This document shows positions 25,583 through 34,868 of a stretch of 64,000 bases of DNA, in pieces. Made by a program: the position numbers and the translations under genes. Position 1 is the stretch's first letter. Each line of letters opens with the position of its first letter. Origin of the DNA: a virus; IMG/VR virus record IMGVR_UViG_3300032267_001142, positions 1 to 64,000 of that record. The stretch is one strand, 5' to 3'. The notes beneath the pieces were generated by a model that had not been told where the DNA came from, did no database searches, and saw nothing but the letters and a program-made list of their open reading frames with translations.

Positions 25583-26038
25583 TTAGCAAACTAAGGCTTT
25601 GAAGCCCTCCTTTAGCTTCACCAACTCCGAAGACTGAGACATCATTGAATCTGGAGTCTTCAAACCGTCTATTACCGCCAGCGCTCCCAACTTGTCTCCG
25701 CAGCGTCTCATTTCTCTAACGGCTGCGAAGTCACGCCCAAAAGCGGCACGAATTGGAAGAGGTAGGGACAAGAATGACAACTGTAGCGCTGCATCAACTT
25801 TTTGGTCAACCAATTCATCTGATGGCCACTCTATCTCTTCAGTGTCCCCGAACTTTCTAAGGACTTCTCCGTTAAGCTTGAACCTCACGTAATACCCATA
25901 TAATCCAGAAGGATACCTAGCGCCGATACCTTCTAACAGCATAGCTGCGCCCAAAGTAAAATTTCGGGAGTAACCTCCGTTCTGTCGCCCCGTTGCGAGC
26001 TGCTGATTCATTAAGGATTCGATATGGGAGGTGTTCAT
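25583..26038 (-). CDS. Hypothetical virion-region protein
   Basis: 151 residues, MNTSHIESLMNQQLATGRQN.... Mixed alpha/beta; a helical C-terminal half ends SSELVKLKEGFKALVC. Start overlaps the stop of the Ig-like gene. Could be a fibre chaperone or attachment protein, from position only. Confidence 0.5.
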   Translation of the reverse strand: MNTSHIESLMNQQLATGRQNGGYSRNFTLGAAMLLEGIGARYPSGLYGYYVRFKLNGEVLRKFGDTEEIEWPSDELVDQKVDAALQLSFLSLPLPIRAAFGRDFAAVREMRRCGDKLGALAVIDGLKTPDSMMSQSSELVKLKEGFKALVC

Positions 26039-27732
26039 TATATCGTTATTTCATTACTATAAGCCTCTCCGGTACCAGTCGCTCCTGGTCTCTGAACCCG
26101 AACTCTGTATGCTAACATCGGGGAAAGCGTAAATAAGGTGTAGTAATTGCGATTAGAAAATTCTAATGTCATGTTTTCGTCCATCACCCACCCACCTATG
26201 CCTGCATCATATCTCTCCAAGACGGCTGATGAAGTGCTAAAACCTCCAACTGAACTATATCTCCAAGTTCCCTCTGTGCAAATTGAGATGTTTCCGTCGT
26301 AAGTCAAAACTGGCGATACTGTGCAGTAAGGAGTACCTTCAACAGGGAGGTACCCCGCACTTACTGTCTGATATCCGAAAGATGTCGTTGCGGTGATTTC
26401 GCAGTTTAGAATGTCCATTGCTTCGGTAACCATAATAAATTCGTATGGTCCAGCACTGTTGTTCCAATAGTAACTGATAGTTCCTTCTGAGCTACTAAAA
26501 ATAGCAAAAACTTGGTCCCCGACGAACGCCGCGCTGACGGGCGAGCCCAGAATAGTATAAGAGGCACCATTGACCGAGCCTCTCAATCCAGTAGTGAGTG
26601 CGCCTGTCGTGTAAGTATGTGAGCCTGATGAGTTCGTGGCCGTTACTGAGCATCTTATTAGACTATCATCATTCACCATGAACGTCGCGACCCCTCCGGA
26701 CTCTAGCCACTGACTATTCACCGAATCATAGGATTCCCATAAGTAAGTATATGTTGGCGTCGGGGTTCCTTGAGAAAGTGTAATAGTCACTCCGTGCTGG
26801 TAGCCTATAGCTCCAGGGTTAGCTAGCGTTCCAGCGCCACCTGCGCTAGGATTAGTTAGTCTTATTGATACCGAAGAAATTATCGGAGGTATACCGTCTA
26901 CGTCCCTACTGCTCGAAATGACATTAGCAGAGCCTCTTGAATTTGTAGCCGTTACCGATACCCTGACCGACTCAGAGGCAGTGACAACATAAGTAGCGGA
27001 AGTCGCTCCTGAAATGTTCACCCAAGCGCCAGTCCTAAAAGCCTGCCACTGATAAGAATACGATGGGGCTGGCCAGCCCAACCAAGTGCCGCTGCTGGAC
27101 GTCAAAGTCTGACCTACAGCGTTGGTTCCTGAAATGCTTGGCGCTACAGTATTTACAGGTGAGAAGTAAAAATCCCCAACAACTGTCCATCTGCTCGCAT
27201 CGGTTCCAGAAGAGCCAGGATAAATTAAGCTATAAAGATTGTGGTCGTCCTTCTGACCTACGAGGGCTCCTAACTCTCTCGTCGTGGATAGTGCGTACCT
27301 TTGAGCGCTATTGGTGACGACGTCCAGAGTATGAGACGATGCCATTGAGTCAGACACTCTCCATCCGATTGTCGAATTCACATAAACCGCAGTCAACTGC
27401 CCACCAGCAACGTTTGCTAAATAGTCTGCGTAGAAGCTGTTAATTTTGGAGCCGTTTCTGGATAAAGTCAGAGCGTTATCATGCCAAGACGAGGAAGGGT
27501 CATTAATAAGCACTTCATCTCCTTCGGATGGGCTCGAAGGTAGAGTTAGCGACCAAGTTCCTCCGGAAGTGTCCGCGAGGATTTTTTCACCAGAGGTAGC
27601 GTTGTAATTTGCTGTCTTTAGCGACCAAGAAGAGTTCGCTACTAAATTACTCCCGTTAATCTGGAGTTGACCACCAGACTCAGTCAGGGTAGCGGACCCC
27701 AGTTTAATTGAATTGGCGGAAAAAGATGACAT
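26038..27732 (-). CDS. Ig-like repeat tail fibre or adhesin protein
   Basis: 564 residues. The N-terminal 200 residues look like a fibre base (ITGSNL, GGTWSLTLPSSPSEGDEVLI, GWRVSD). Several Ig-like repeats follow: each reads P.ISG....G.TL..S.G.W...P.P.Y.Y.WQ, then A.Y.V......R..VTATNS.G, at about residues 200-285, 285-370 and onward. Such repeats decorate phage fibres and may bind carbohydrate. Probably part of the adsorption apparatus. Confidence 0.75.
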   Translation of the reverse strand: MSSFSANSIKLGSATLTESGGQLQINGSNLVANSSWSLKTANYNATSGEKILADTSGGTWSLTLPSSPSEGDEVLINDPSSSWHDNALTLSRNGSKINSFYADYLANVAGGQLTAVYVNSTIGWRVSDSMASSHTLDVVTNSAQRYALSTTRELGALVGQKDDHNLYSLIYPGSSGTDASRWTVVGDFYFSPVNTVAPSISGTNAVGQTLTSSSGTWLGWPAPSYSYQWQAFRTGAWVNISGATSATYVVTASESVRVSVTATNSRGSANVISSSRDVDGIPPIISSVSIRLTNPSAGGAGTLANPGAIGYQHGVTITLSQGTPTPTYTYLWESYDSVNSQWLESGGVATFMVNDDSLIRCSVTATNSSGSHTYTTGALTTGLRGSVNGASYTILGSPVSAAFVGDQVFAIFSSSEGTISYYWNNSAGPYEFIMVTEAMDILNCEITATTSFGYQTVSAGYLPVEGTPYCTVSPVLTYDGNISICTEGTWRYSSVGGFSTSSAVLERYDAGIGGWVMDENMTLEFSNRNYYTLFTLSPMLAYRVRVQRPGATGTGEAYSNEITI

Positions 27733-28220
27733 TACGAGGTTAGCGCCGCTATTTCAGCTTCCGCTTGAGCTTTGGCTGCTCTAGCTGCCTCTAGGCGTCT
27801 TTCGTTCGGTCCTTTCGAGGCTTCGGAAAGAATCGCGACAAGACTCGATACGTTCTCTTTGAATGTTTCGTCCTGCGAGCTGACAGAAAGAGACACAAAG
27901 TATTCGATGACTGGCCGAGCGAGAGTTACGGCTGCGTCGCTGATTCTCTGATGCGCCAAGAGGAGTTCGTTGAGTCCGTCTTCTTTTGCTTGCTTTGCGG
28001 CGAGAGCGGCGTCGCTTGCAGTTTTGTCCGAAAGAATCTTTGCGTCTTTCGTGGCCATCTCTGAGGCGTGTCTGGCAACGAGGGTCGAGTGATACGCCTG
28101 AAGTGCGCGCTGCACGTCAGAGGCCCACTGAGTGTTATTTACCGCAAAATCAACAGCCGCTCCTGAAGCTGCGCCGTCTACTGTGATATCGTCTGGAGTG
28201 TTTATGATGATGGTTGGCAT
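27732..28220 (-). CDS. Coiled-coil virion-region protein
   Basis: 162 residues. The N-terminus is beta-like (MPTIIINTPDDITVDGAASG); the rest is a long Ala/Lys/Glu coiled coil (KILSDKTASDAALAAKQAKE, LEAARAAKAQAEAEIAALTS). Probably a trimeric fibre stalk or fibre assembly factor (inference from composition and place). Confidence 0.55.
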   Translation of the reverse strand: MPTIIINTPDDITVDGAASGAAVDFAVNNTQWASDVQRALQAYHSTLVARHASEMATKDAKILSDKTASDAALAAKQAKEDGLNELLLAHQRISDAAVTLARPVIEYFVSLSVSSQDETFKENVSSLVAILSEASKGPNERRLEAARAAKAQAEAEIAALTS

Positions 28221-28223
28221 ATA

Positions 28224-29108
28224 TTAGAAGTTCATTACTGTAGCTCTAAAGCCAGAGCTTGCTGGGTTTTGGTCAGCTCCGCTGTAATTAGAGAACCTTA
28301 TTGTCACCGTGTCTGCGGCGGATACCCAAGCGTGATAAGAGCACGCTGCCGAAGGCATCGCCGCTGCTGGTATTCCTAGATGAACGGTGCTGGTCGTGGT
28401 AGCCCCTGTGACTGAAATGTTCAAATCTGAATAGCTTCCGGAGGTTGTGTTACCGAAGTCCAAAGTAGCGGAAGTTGAGTTTATACTTTTGATTACTGCT
28501 GCGTTAGCGAGACCGACGCACATCGACCCTGTAATGTTTACTTTGCCTGTGCCCTTTGGCACTAAGTTGATATCAATGTTAGTTGAGTTACCGGCAGCGG
28601 TAAGTTTTGGAGAACCCGTTACGCCGGAGGCCGTTATATAGTCTACGGAAGTGACGTTACACGCTACAGAAAAAGCTAAAGCGTTTCCGTCTCCGGCAGA
28701 AGCAAATCTAACAGCATTACCGGCAAGAACACCTTGACTTGTTAGGTTACCAAAAATAACCCACGCAGAGTTGCTCCCACCTACTAGACGTAGGCATGTA
28801 TCGTTACCCAAGCTAAGCGTTCCTAACACTCCCATGCCACCAGAAAGAAGAACCGACCCAGTAGTAGGTGTGGTGCTATTGGTCGTCGAAGTGAAAGCTA
28901 CTGCGCCATTCGCTGCGAGGCTCGTGAAAGCTCCGGAGCCGCGAGTGGACGCGCCGATTGAGCAGTTGTTAATCGTGCTCGCCGCAGTCGGATTAAGCGT
29001 CACCGAACCTATCGGCGAGATGGTTACGTTTCCTGAAGTCGACAGGTTAATATCGCCTGTCAATATAGAAAAGTTGCTTGATTGAATACTGTCTAAAAGA
29101 ATCTGCAT
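28224..29108 (-). CDS. Tail fibre protein
   Basis: 294 residues. Typical fibre-stalk phrases: STTNSTTPTTGSVLLSGGMG then VLGTLSLG, and NIDINLVPKGTGKVNITGS. The C-terminal domain (residues 200-294, ending SSGFRATVMNF) is beta-rich. These phrases recur in phage fibres with shared trimer-stalk repeats. Likely a side or tail fibre. Confidence 0.75.
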   Translation of the reverse strand: MQILLDSIQSSNFSILTGDINLSTSGNVTISPIGSVTLNPTAASTINNCSIGASTRGSGAFTSLAANGAVAFTSTTNSTTPTTGSVLLSGGMGVLGTLSLGNDTCLRLVGGSNSAWVIFGNLTSQGVLAGNAVRFASAGDGNALAFSVACNVTSVDYITASGVTGSPKLTAAGNSTNIDINLVPKGTGKVNITGSMCVGLANAAVIKSINSTSATLDFGNTTSGSYSDLNISVTGATTTSTVHLGIPAAAMPSAACSYHAWVSAADTVTIRFSNYSGADQNPASSGFRATVMNF

Positions 29109-29476
29109 TATTTAGCGATAGTATTGATTGCGTAGCTGCTGTTAGGAACGGCGGCAGAAAACGCCACGAGGTAACCCGAAGTACTTTTGTTGACTATCAT
29201 ATGGGCCAGAATACCAGTGTTGCCAACTATAGTAGCCGCCACTACCGGAATACTTGTGAAATTCGTAGGAAAAGAAATAAACTGACCTGTTGCACCACTT
29301 GTAAGATTCGTAACGAAAGCCTGTATTGACGAAGCTCCGCCAATGTTCAAAAGGTCTACTACGTCAAGCGGGCGATAACCTCCTCTACCTCCGTTGACGG
29401 CGGCGTCGTAGATGACCATAGCTTGACAATTCAGGTCGGTGTCGGGAAGATTTGGCCAAATGATAGAAGATGACAT
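29108..29476 (-). CDS. Fibre-associated beta domain protein
   Basis: 122 residues. The C-terminal half (FISFPTNFTSIPVVAATIVG ... ILAHMIVNKSTSGYLVAFSA, ending NSSYAINTIAK) aligns by eye with the protein at 39625, so both carry the same small beta domain. That domain resembles an H-type-lectin-like sandwich (fold guess only). Confidence 0.6.
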   Translation of the reverse strand: MSSSIIWPNLPDTDLNCQAMVIYDAAVNGGRGGYRPLDVVDLLNIGGASSIQAFVTNLTSGATGQFISFPTNFTSIPVVAATIVGNTGILAHMIVNKSTSGYLVAFSAAVPNSSYAINTIAK

Positions 29477-29485
29477 ATAAGGTTA

Positions 29486-29491
29486 TTACAC
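29486..29491 (-). promoter_or_regulatory. Late-type motif before the gene at 29476
   Basis: GTGTAA on the minus strand, 9 bases before the ATG. Confidence 0.45.
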
Positions 29492-29496
29492 CGTTT

Positions 29497-30312
29497 TTAG
29501 AGTTTTGGTGCCCAGTCTTCTATTTTTGTATCGACTTGAAAGGGCTTTTCTTTTACACGGGTTTCCCTCGGCGCGGACTCTAATTTTTCGATGATGTAAT
29601 GAAGGACTCCGCTTCGCACGATGTCGGACCTATCGAATTTAACGCAATGAATTCCTTCATTCCGGCTCTGTTCATCGTTAAAGATGTCTATCATTTTCTT
29701 AAAACCAGACTGTCCGTATAAGTCTGCCTGCATTGGGTCGCCGATAACAAGCATCTTTGAATGATTGCCTATTCTCGTTAATGCCGTAGTAAGCTCCTGA
29801 AAGCTGAAGTTTTGGGCCTCTTCGAGAATGATATATTTTACGTTGAACGACGCTCCCCTTAAGTGGTTGATTGGCATGCCTTTGATGCGCTCATCCTTGA
29901 GCAACTTTTCGGACTGAGATTTACTAAGAAGCTCTTCCAATTTATCCATCAAGGGCATAAGAAACGGACCTATCTTCTCTTCTAGGGTGCCCGGAAGGAA
30001 CCCTAGTGATTTCGATGCAGACTCAACAATCGTTCTTATGAAGATTAGCTGGTCAGCGCGCTTCATATTAAGCATGCGGAGACCACAAAGCGCGGAAAGG
30101 TGAGTCTTTGCCGTTCCTGCTGGCCCCTCAAGAAAGACAATCTTAGTGTCCTTCCTTTCCACGAGTTCTATGAACGCTTTTTGCTTTTCGGTATAAGGGA
30201 ATTCCCTGATGTTCAAGTCGAAATCTATTTTCGCCCTTTGCGAAATAAATGCCTTACCGAGTTTATCTTCTGACGCGCTATCGACTATTGCCGATTTTGG
30301 TTTTTTACTCAT
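29497..30312 (-). CDS. phoH: PhoH-like ATPase
   Basis: 271 residues. Walker A GPAGTAKTHL (about residues 59-68), Walker B YIILEEAQN (about 161-169) and a sensor-like VIGDPMQADL segment match the PhoH family, which are P-loop NTPases common in phages and linked to RNA metabolism. Length fits a compact PhoH. The NLRGASFN stretch before Walker B is also typical. Its exact role in infection is not established. Confidence 0.9.
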   Translation of the reverse strand: MSKKPKSAIVDSASEDKLGKAFISQRAKIDFDLNIREFPYTEKQKAFIELVERKDTKIVFLEGPAGTAKTHLSALCGLRMLNMKRADQLIFIRTIVESASKSLGFLPGTLEEKIGPFLMPLMDKLEELLSKSQSEKLLKDERIKGMPINHLRGASFNVKYIILEEAQNFSFQELTTALTRIGNHSKMLVIGDPMQADLYGQSGFKKMIDIFNDEQSRNEGIHCVKFDRSDIVRSGVLHYIIEKLESAPRETRVKEKPFQVDTKIEDWAPKL

Positions 30313-30339
30313 TATAGTGTATATTTACTACGAAACAGA

Positions 30340-30347
30340 TTACACTA
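30340..30347 (-). promoter_or_regulatory. Late-type motif before the ph
   Basis: TAGTGTAA on the minus strand, 28 bases before the phoH-like ATG. A second AGTGTATA lies close by on the plus strand. Confidence 0.4.
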
Positions 30348-30398
30348 TTTTTCTAAAATGACACGATGAATTTCCTAGGGCAGTAAATATAATCAGGT

Positions 30399-31844
30399 AT
30401 GACTAAGACTTCTTTCTCTTTCAGGTCGGCATGCACGGTCGCCACTCAAGAACTATTCAGTGAAGTAGCTATAGCTATAATCAGTCTCACTATACTTTAT
30501 CCAAAGCTTCCAATTATTATCATTGTACCTTTAGGACAGGCGAGACTACTTGACGCGTCAATACGAAAAAACCGCAATGTAAAGATTATAGAAAGAGACT
30601 TCTCTCCTTCGCCAGAATACAAAAAACACAATAACTATCATCAAATATCTCCAATTCTCATGAAGATGGAAGCGATGAAGGTGGGTATTGATACTTACGG
30701 AGACTGCTTGTTTTTCGATGCCGACCTAACGTTCTTCGAGAAGATTGACGGCCCAGAAGATTGCGAGTTAGCTCTGTCCCTGAACCTACCCCAAGAGAAT
30801 CAAGACGGTAACGGAATGAAATACGGATTCTATAACGCGGGACTGATTTGGAGTAATAATCCGACCTTTCCTAATTGGTGGAAAGAGAAGACTCTTGAAT
30901 CTAAGGGCTTTTACGAACAGGGCTGTCTAAATATGACAGGTTCGACTTTCAGATGCGGCTTCTTCGACTTGAAGCATAATCACGGATTCTGGAGGGGCTC
31001 TATTGGAGGAAGGACAGTGAAGTCCCTGCATCTTCATCTCTCGAAAGCTCTCGACGTAGGAATGCCGAAAAATATGGTAAATAAGGTCAGAGAGGTCAGA
31101 AAAGAGGCTTGGCAATCACTATTCCCTAACACTGACCCTAGGTTAGTTTCTGAGTCAAGACGCCTTTTGGGCTTACCTCAGAAGCTATGGTTCGTTCATT
31201 ACGGCAAAGCTGCCGGAATCTATACCAACAAAATACTCAAAAACCAAGTTCTAAAGAAATACGAAATATTCGATTCTTGGGACAAGAAGCTTGGGCGAGA
31301 CTGGACTAAAGCTGAGCTGCAAGAAATTATCTTAACGGCGAAAGGGCCTACCTTTCTTCACCAGCACCACATAAATATATCAAAAGAGGAGATGTCGCTC
31401 GCCAAGAAGAACGGCTGGACGACCTTTTCTTTTCTTAGAAACCCCGCTGACATACTTTGTTCGTTGTATCACTGGAATAACGACCGTGCGGCTTCGGGCT
31501 TAGCGAAAAGCGAGGGACTAAACGCTCTTACCTCGTTGCCTTTCAGGGACTACTGGATGGAGATGCTAAAACCAGCGAACTTACATCTATGGACGGTTCC
31601 AGACTACTATGATGATATAGATTACGTCTGTGAATTCTCAGAAGACGCATTGGCTGGCCTGATATATCACCTGTTCGGCTTCGTTCATACCAAAAGTGAA
31701 CCAAAAAATGTAAGTTCAAGCAAGGGGCTTCAGGGAATGATAGCTAGCGATGAAATTGACGAGGAGATGCTGGCGGCGATATACGGACACTCTGAATATG
31801 AAAGGTTTCTGGCCTTCAGGTCTCGTAACGTTTTTACTTTTTAG
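30399..31844 (+). CDS. Glycosyltransferase-sulfotransferase fusion protein
   Basis: 481 residues, two parts. Residues 1-265 look like a nucleotide-sugar glycosyltransferase: an N-terminal ACTVATQELFSEV strand-loop, then CLFFDADLTFF (DxD, about residues 105-115) and YNAGLIWSNNP, as in GT8-like enzymes. Residues 270-481 look like a sulfotransferase: LWFVHYGKAAGIYTNKIL for the 5' phosphosulfate loop, then FSFLRNPADILCSLYHW for the 3' phosphate motif. The protein could add and sulfate a sugar on virion or host surface. Activity is inferred from motifs only. Confidence 0.7.
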   Translation: MTKTSFSFRSACTVATQELFSEVAIAIISLTILYPKLPIIIIVPLGQARLLDASIRKNRNVKIIERDFSPSPEYKKHNNYHQISPILMKMEAMKVGIDTYGDCLFFDADLTFFEKIDGPEDCELALSLNLPQENQDGNGMKYGFYNAGLIWSNNPTFPNWWKEKTLESKGFYEQGCLNMTGSTFRCGFFDLKHNHGFWRGSIGGRTVKSLHLHLSKALDVGMPKNMVNKVREVRKEAWQSLFPNTDPRLVSESRRLLGLPQKLWFVHYGKAAGIYTNKILKNQVLKKYEIFDSWDKKLGRDWTKAELQEIILTAKGPTFLHQHHINISKEEMSLAKKNGWTTFSFLRNPADILCSLYHWNNDRAASGLAKSEGLNALTSLPFRDYWMEMLKPANLHLWTVPDYYDDIDYVCEFSEDALAGLIYHLFGFVHTKSEPKNVSSSKGLQGMIASDEIDEEMLAAIYGHSEYERFLAFRSRNVFTF

Positions 31845-32133
31845 TCGCATCGTGATTTAGCCTGAATCCGACTTTGTAAAGGAAAGAAGATAGGTCGTTA
31901 GCGACGTCAACTACCGTCTCTTCACTCAAAAACCAAAGGCAGGCATGCAGACCTTCGTGTAAGCAGGTATCCAAGAACTCCTGCTCCTTGGCTTGGGGAT
32001 TAATGGTCATCTCTGGAGCTTTCTCTTCTGGACTGTCACATAACCCATCGCATCCTCTCGGTTTAGCCCACCTAAGTTTATACTTCTTCTTGTTGAAGGT
32101 GTGGGTTTTAACTTTAGGAATCAATCTCTTCAT
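31834..32133 (-). CDS. Small HExxH zincin-like protein
   Basis: 99 residues. CLHEGLHACLWFLSEE (HExxH, about residues 58-62) after a charged helix. Lone minus-strand gene among plus-strand genes; its end overlaps the preceding gene's 3' end by 11 bases. A basic N-terminus (VKTHTFNKKKYKLRWAK) and a CDGLCD pair precede the zinc motif. Probable metallopeptidase, target unknown. Confidence 0.65.
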   Translation of the reverse strand: MKRLIPKVKTHTFNKKKYKLRWAKPRGCDGLCDSPEEKAPEMTINPQAKEQEFLDTCLHEGLHACLWFLSEETVVDVANDLSSFLYKVGFRLNHDATKK

Positions 32134-32173
32134 GGGTTGAAGTTCTGAGGTTTTTCTTTATAATTAAGTGAAT

Positions 32174-32566
32174 ATGAATACTGAAAAATTTAGTGCGGCG
32201 GTAGCCTTCTTGATGCTCGCGTGGTTTTACACTACTGTCTTAATAGACTACGCCAAACTTTTCAAAATTGAAAATGTTTTCAAAAATAAGGAATGGGAAG
32301 CCTTCGTAATGCGGCAAAAGTTACCGCAAGACATCAAATACCCGCTCTTTTTGCGAGAAGTCTTTCCGTGCTGGTTAACTAAGCTTCTCGGATGCCCGAT
32401 ATGCCTGTCTGGGTTCTCGCATGGCTTGTCAGCGCTCCTTTCTATAATTTGCGGCGCTAATGCTTACTGTAGTTTGGTGGATGCTTTTTATGGCGCGTGG
32501 CTAACGATAATTTTGTTTTTTATTTCGGAACTCCTATTGAAAAAAGTGTATTACGAAGGAAAATAG
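32174..32566 (+). CDS. Membrane protein with a CPICLSG motif
   Basis: 130 residues. A hydrophobic N-terminal segment (FSAAVAFLMLAWFYTTVLI), then LLGCPICLSGFSHGLSALLS and a last hydrophobic stretch (FYGAWLTIILFFISELLL). The 'Cp.C.sgf' plus flanking helices recalls the small DUF1360-type membrane proteins. Alternative GTG start at 32168. Function unknown. Confidence 0.6.
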   Translation: MNTEKFSAAVAFLMLAWFYTTVLIDYAKLFKIENVFKNKEWEAFVMRQKLPQDIKYPLFLREVFPCWLTKLLGCPICLSGFSHGLSALLSIICGANAYCSLVDAFYGAWLTIILFFISELLLKKVYYEGK

Positions 32567-32574
32567 TGTAAACA

Positions 32575-32583
32575 CAAACTGAA
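32575..32583 (+). promoter_or_regulatory. Late-type motif before the gene at 32591
   Basis: AGTGTAAAC, 7 bases before the ATG. Confidence 0.5.
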
Positions 32584-32590
32584 CATAAAA

Positions 32591-33013
32591 ATGCCTGTAA
32601 TATACTGCTCATCTTGCGGTTCGCCTAATAAATACGATTTCTCGAAACCGGAGAAATGTTCTGAATGTCACGGAGACGTGTCATCTTTCGTTACGACCTC
32701 GCCAAAGAAATACACTGAAGCTAGCGCCGTCGCTCCCGTAAGAAAAGTTCAGCCCAAACTGCCGCGTTATCATAATGACGATGAACCATTGGACGACGAA
32801 TTAGATTTCGTAGATTTCTCTTCCATAAAGAAACTTGAAGTAAAAATCAACATTCCAGAGCGGGAAATCGTTAAGGCTAGCGACGTCGTTGGGACAGGCC
32901 CTTCTGGCTTCCAGTCAGAAAAGAAGAGGAAGAGAAGCAGTAATAAAGTCCTAGAAGATTTTCGCGAAAAGATATCCGGCAGAACGGTGATTGACATTGG
33001 CGAAGATGAGTAA
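32591..33013 (+). CDS. Zinc-ribbon protein
   Basis: 140 residues. N-terminal CSSCGSPNKYDFSKPEKCSEC (two CxxC pairs, about residues 6-26) forms a zinc ribbon. A long acidic and basic disordered region follows, then KKRKRSSNK and a C-terminal helix. It overlaps the sigma-like gene by 8 bases. A role with transcription or packaging is possible from position only. Confidence 0.65.
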   Translation: MPVIYCSSCGSPNKYDFSKPEKCSECHGDVSSFVTTSPKKYTEASAVAPVRKVQPKLPRYHNDDEPLDDELDFVDFSSIKKLEVKINIPEREIVKASDVVGTGPSGFQSEKKRKRSSNKVLEDFREKISGRTVIDIGEDE

Positions 33014-33719
33014 TTCAACCGAAGAAGTTGCTATTTTGACTAATACACGAACATTCGAGGAGTGCTATCCAGAGATAGAGGCGATTATCGAAAAGAAGAG
33101 GGGAAGTTGGACGTATAAAGCCGACTTAATGATGGACTTTGATGATGTAAAGATGCAAATTATCGCCCACATCAACGCTCAGTGGCCAAAATATGACCAA
33201 GCGAGACATTTGGGTGGGTGGGTGAGCACTATCTTCAAGAGAAAGTTCATTAACTTATTGCGCGACCTTTATATGTCGACAAGCTCTCCGTGCAATCGTT
33301 GCGCGTGTAATCTTGGCAATTCCATTTGCTCTATGTATGGCGAGCAAGGGGTCGAGTGCCCGTTATACGCGAAATGGAGCAAGAGTAAAAGACACTCTCA
33401 CGAAGTGAGGATGCCACTTCCTTTAGAAAACCATATTCAGGAAGTCTGCGCCATTCCTCAAGAATCCCTCGATTTAGATAGGGCGGCAGAAGGCTTACAC
33501 GCGAAGATTAAAGAGAAGCTCACCCAAAGCGAGTGGGAGGTTTATAGGCGTTTGTATATCGAAGGTCAGGATGAAGCCAAAATAGCTGAAGAATTAGGAT
33601 TCAAGACTACAGAATCAGGGCGCAAAAGGGGATACAAGAGGATACTTCAAGTCAAGGCGCTGGCGTATAAACACGGTTCCGAAATACTTAAGAACGACGG
33701 AATAGAAGGTCTTTATTAG
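33006..33719 (+). CDS. Sigma-factor-like protein, probable late sigma
   Basis: 237 residues. Residues 55-85 (AQWPKYDQARHLGGWVSTIF, KRKFINLLRDLY) look like sigma region 2 helices. A Cys cluster (CNRCACNLGNSIC...EC, about 96-118) follows. Residues 170-215 (LTQSEWEVYRRLYIEGQDEA, KIAEELGFKTTESGRKRGYK) read as a region 4 helix-turn-helix. The layout suits a small phage sigma, like the gp55-type late factors. The GTGTAAA motif before late genes is the natural target. Promoter recognition is inference. Confidence 0.65.
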   Translation: MSNSTEEVAILTNTRTFEECYPEIEAIIEKKRGSWTYKADLMMDFDDVKMQIIAHINAQWPKYDQARHLGGWVSTIFKRKFINLLRDLYMSTSSPCNRCACNLGNSICSMYGEQGVECPLYAKWSKSKRHSHEVRMPLPLENHIQEVCAIPQESLDLDRAAEGLHAKIKEKLTQSEWEVYRRLYIEGQDEAKIAEELGFKTTESGRKRGYKRILQVKALAYKHGSEILKNDGIEGLY

Positions 33720-33724
33720 AATTC

Positions 33725-34867
33725 ATGGCTGGAGAACCTTTCGATTTTGAAGTAGACCCTTTCGCGGACGACTCTCTTCCTGCTGTATCTATATCAACCG
33801 GCCCATACGAGTTGACCGATGACGAAAAGAAGAAAGCTTTAGACGCCTGGAACTCCGGAAAGAGCAAGCTCAAAGATATCATAGTTGCATCAGTCGGCCC
33901 GAACTACGACGGACGTAGTCGTCAAGGATTAGCCGTAAAATCTTATCTCGCCTCCCTCAAAATCTCTCCTACGCCAGCTCAGGAATACCAGAGGAAGACT
34001 GATGATATGGAGCTTACGGAGGCTCACAAAGAGTATATCCGCAATCATGCCGCTACCAACACGGCGTTGGCCCTAGCTAGAGAAATTTACAACGACCCTT
34101 CACTACAGCACCTTTCTGCTAAAGCCCGCGTAGTGAACACTTTCTACAACTCTCTGGACCCATCATTGAGGATGAAGAGTAATGTAGTCGAAAACCCTGA
34201 CTACAACCCTCCTAGGAGCGTCGAACAGACCGTCTACCGCATAAACAAATATGTGCTAGACGCTATTGACCCGAAGAACCTTTCCGAAAAAAATAAAGCG
34301 TGCATTACCGCACTGACTAGGTATATGCACGTTCACCAATACCTTTTCAGCATTAGGGAATACACGGACAAAACTGAAAGAGAGCTTTTTGAATCCGCAT
34401 ACGTCCGCTTCTGTTACGACAAGCCCGATTTAAGCGAGGAAGAGATAACCCTTTATCTAAACCTTTGTTCCGATATCGTCAATCTGAAAAGGCTTCAGAA
34501 AGACCTCACGGGACTCATCGCGGTTCGAGACGAAGTGCTAGATGAGACGAAAAAGATGCCGATGCCAATAGTGGAGGCTATTGGAAAGACGTATAAAGAA
34601 ATCGACGACAACCAGAAACGGCAAAAGGTCATCTCTGATACCTTGAGCGGTAAGCGCTCTGAGAGAATGGCAAAGAGAAAGCAAGAGACCGCTAGCGTTT
34701 TGCAGTTAGTAGAGATGTGGAAAAACGAAGAGCACCGCTTACAGCTAATAAAGCTTGCGGAGGCTAGAAAAAACAAAATCAAAGATGAGGTCCAGCGTCT
34801 AGAGACGATGGAAGACTTGAGATTCCAGCTTTGGGGAATCGGAAAAGAAGAGCTACTGAACTACTAA
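33725..34867 (+). CDS. Protein upstream of the large terminase, helical
   Basis: 380 residues, directly upstream of and nearly abutting the terminase large subunit. An acidic N-terminus, an HTH-like early segment (WNSGKSKLKDIIVASVGPNY), then long charged helices (RQKVISDTLSGKRSERMAKRK). Position would suit a small terminase subunit or packaging partner, but it is longer than usual and no motif proves it. Confidence 0.5.
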   Translation: MAGEPFDFEVDPFADDSLPAVSISTGPYELTDDEKKKALDAWNSGKSKLKDIIVASVGPNYDGRSRQGLAVKSYLASLKISPTPAQEYQRKTDDMELTEAHKEYIRNHAATNTALALAREIYNDPSLQHLSAKARVVNTFYNSLDPSLRMKSNVVENPDYNPPRSVEQTVYRINKYVLDAIDPKNLSEKNKACITALTRYMHVHQYLFSIREYTDKTERELFESAYVRFCYDKPDLSEEEITLYLNLCSDIVNLKRLQKDLTGLIAVRDEVLDETKKMPMPIVEAIGKTYKEIDDNQKRQKVISDTLSGKRSERMAKRKQETASVLQLVEMWKNEEHRLQLIKLAEARKNKIKDEVQRLETMEDLRFQLWGIGKEELLNY

Positions 34868-34868
34868 T

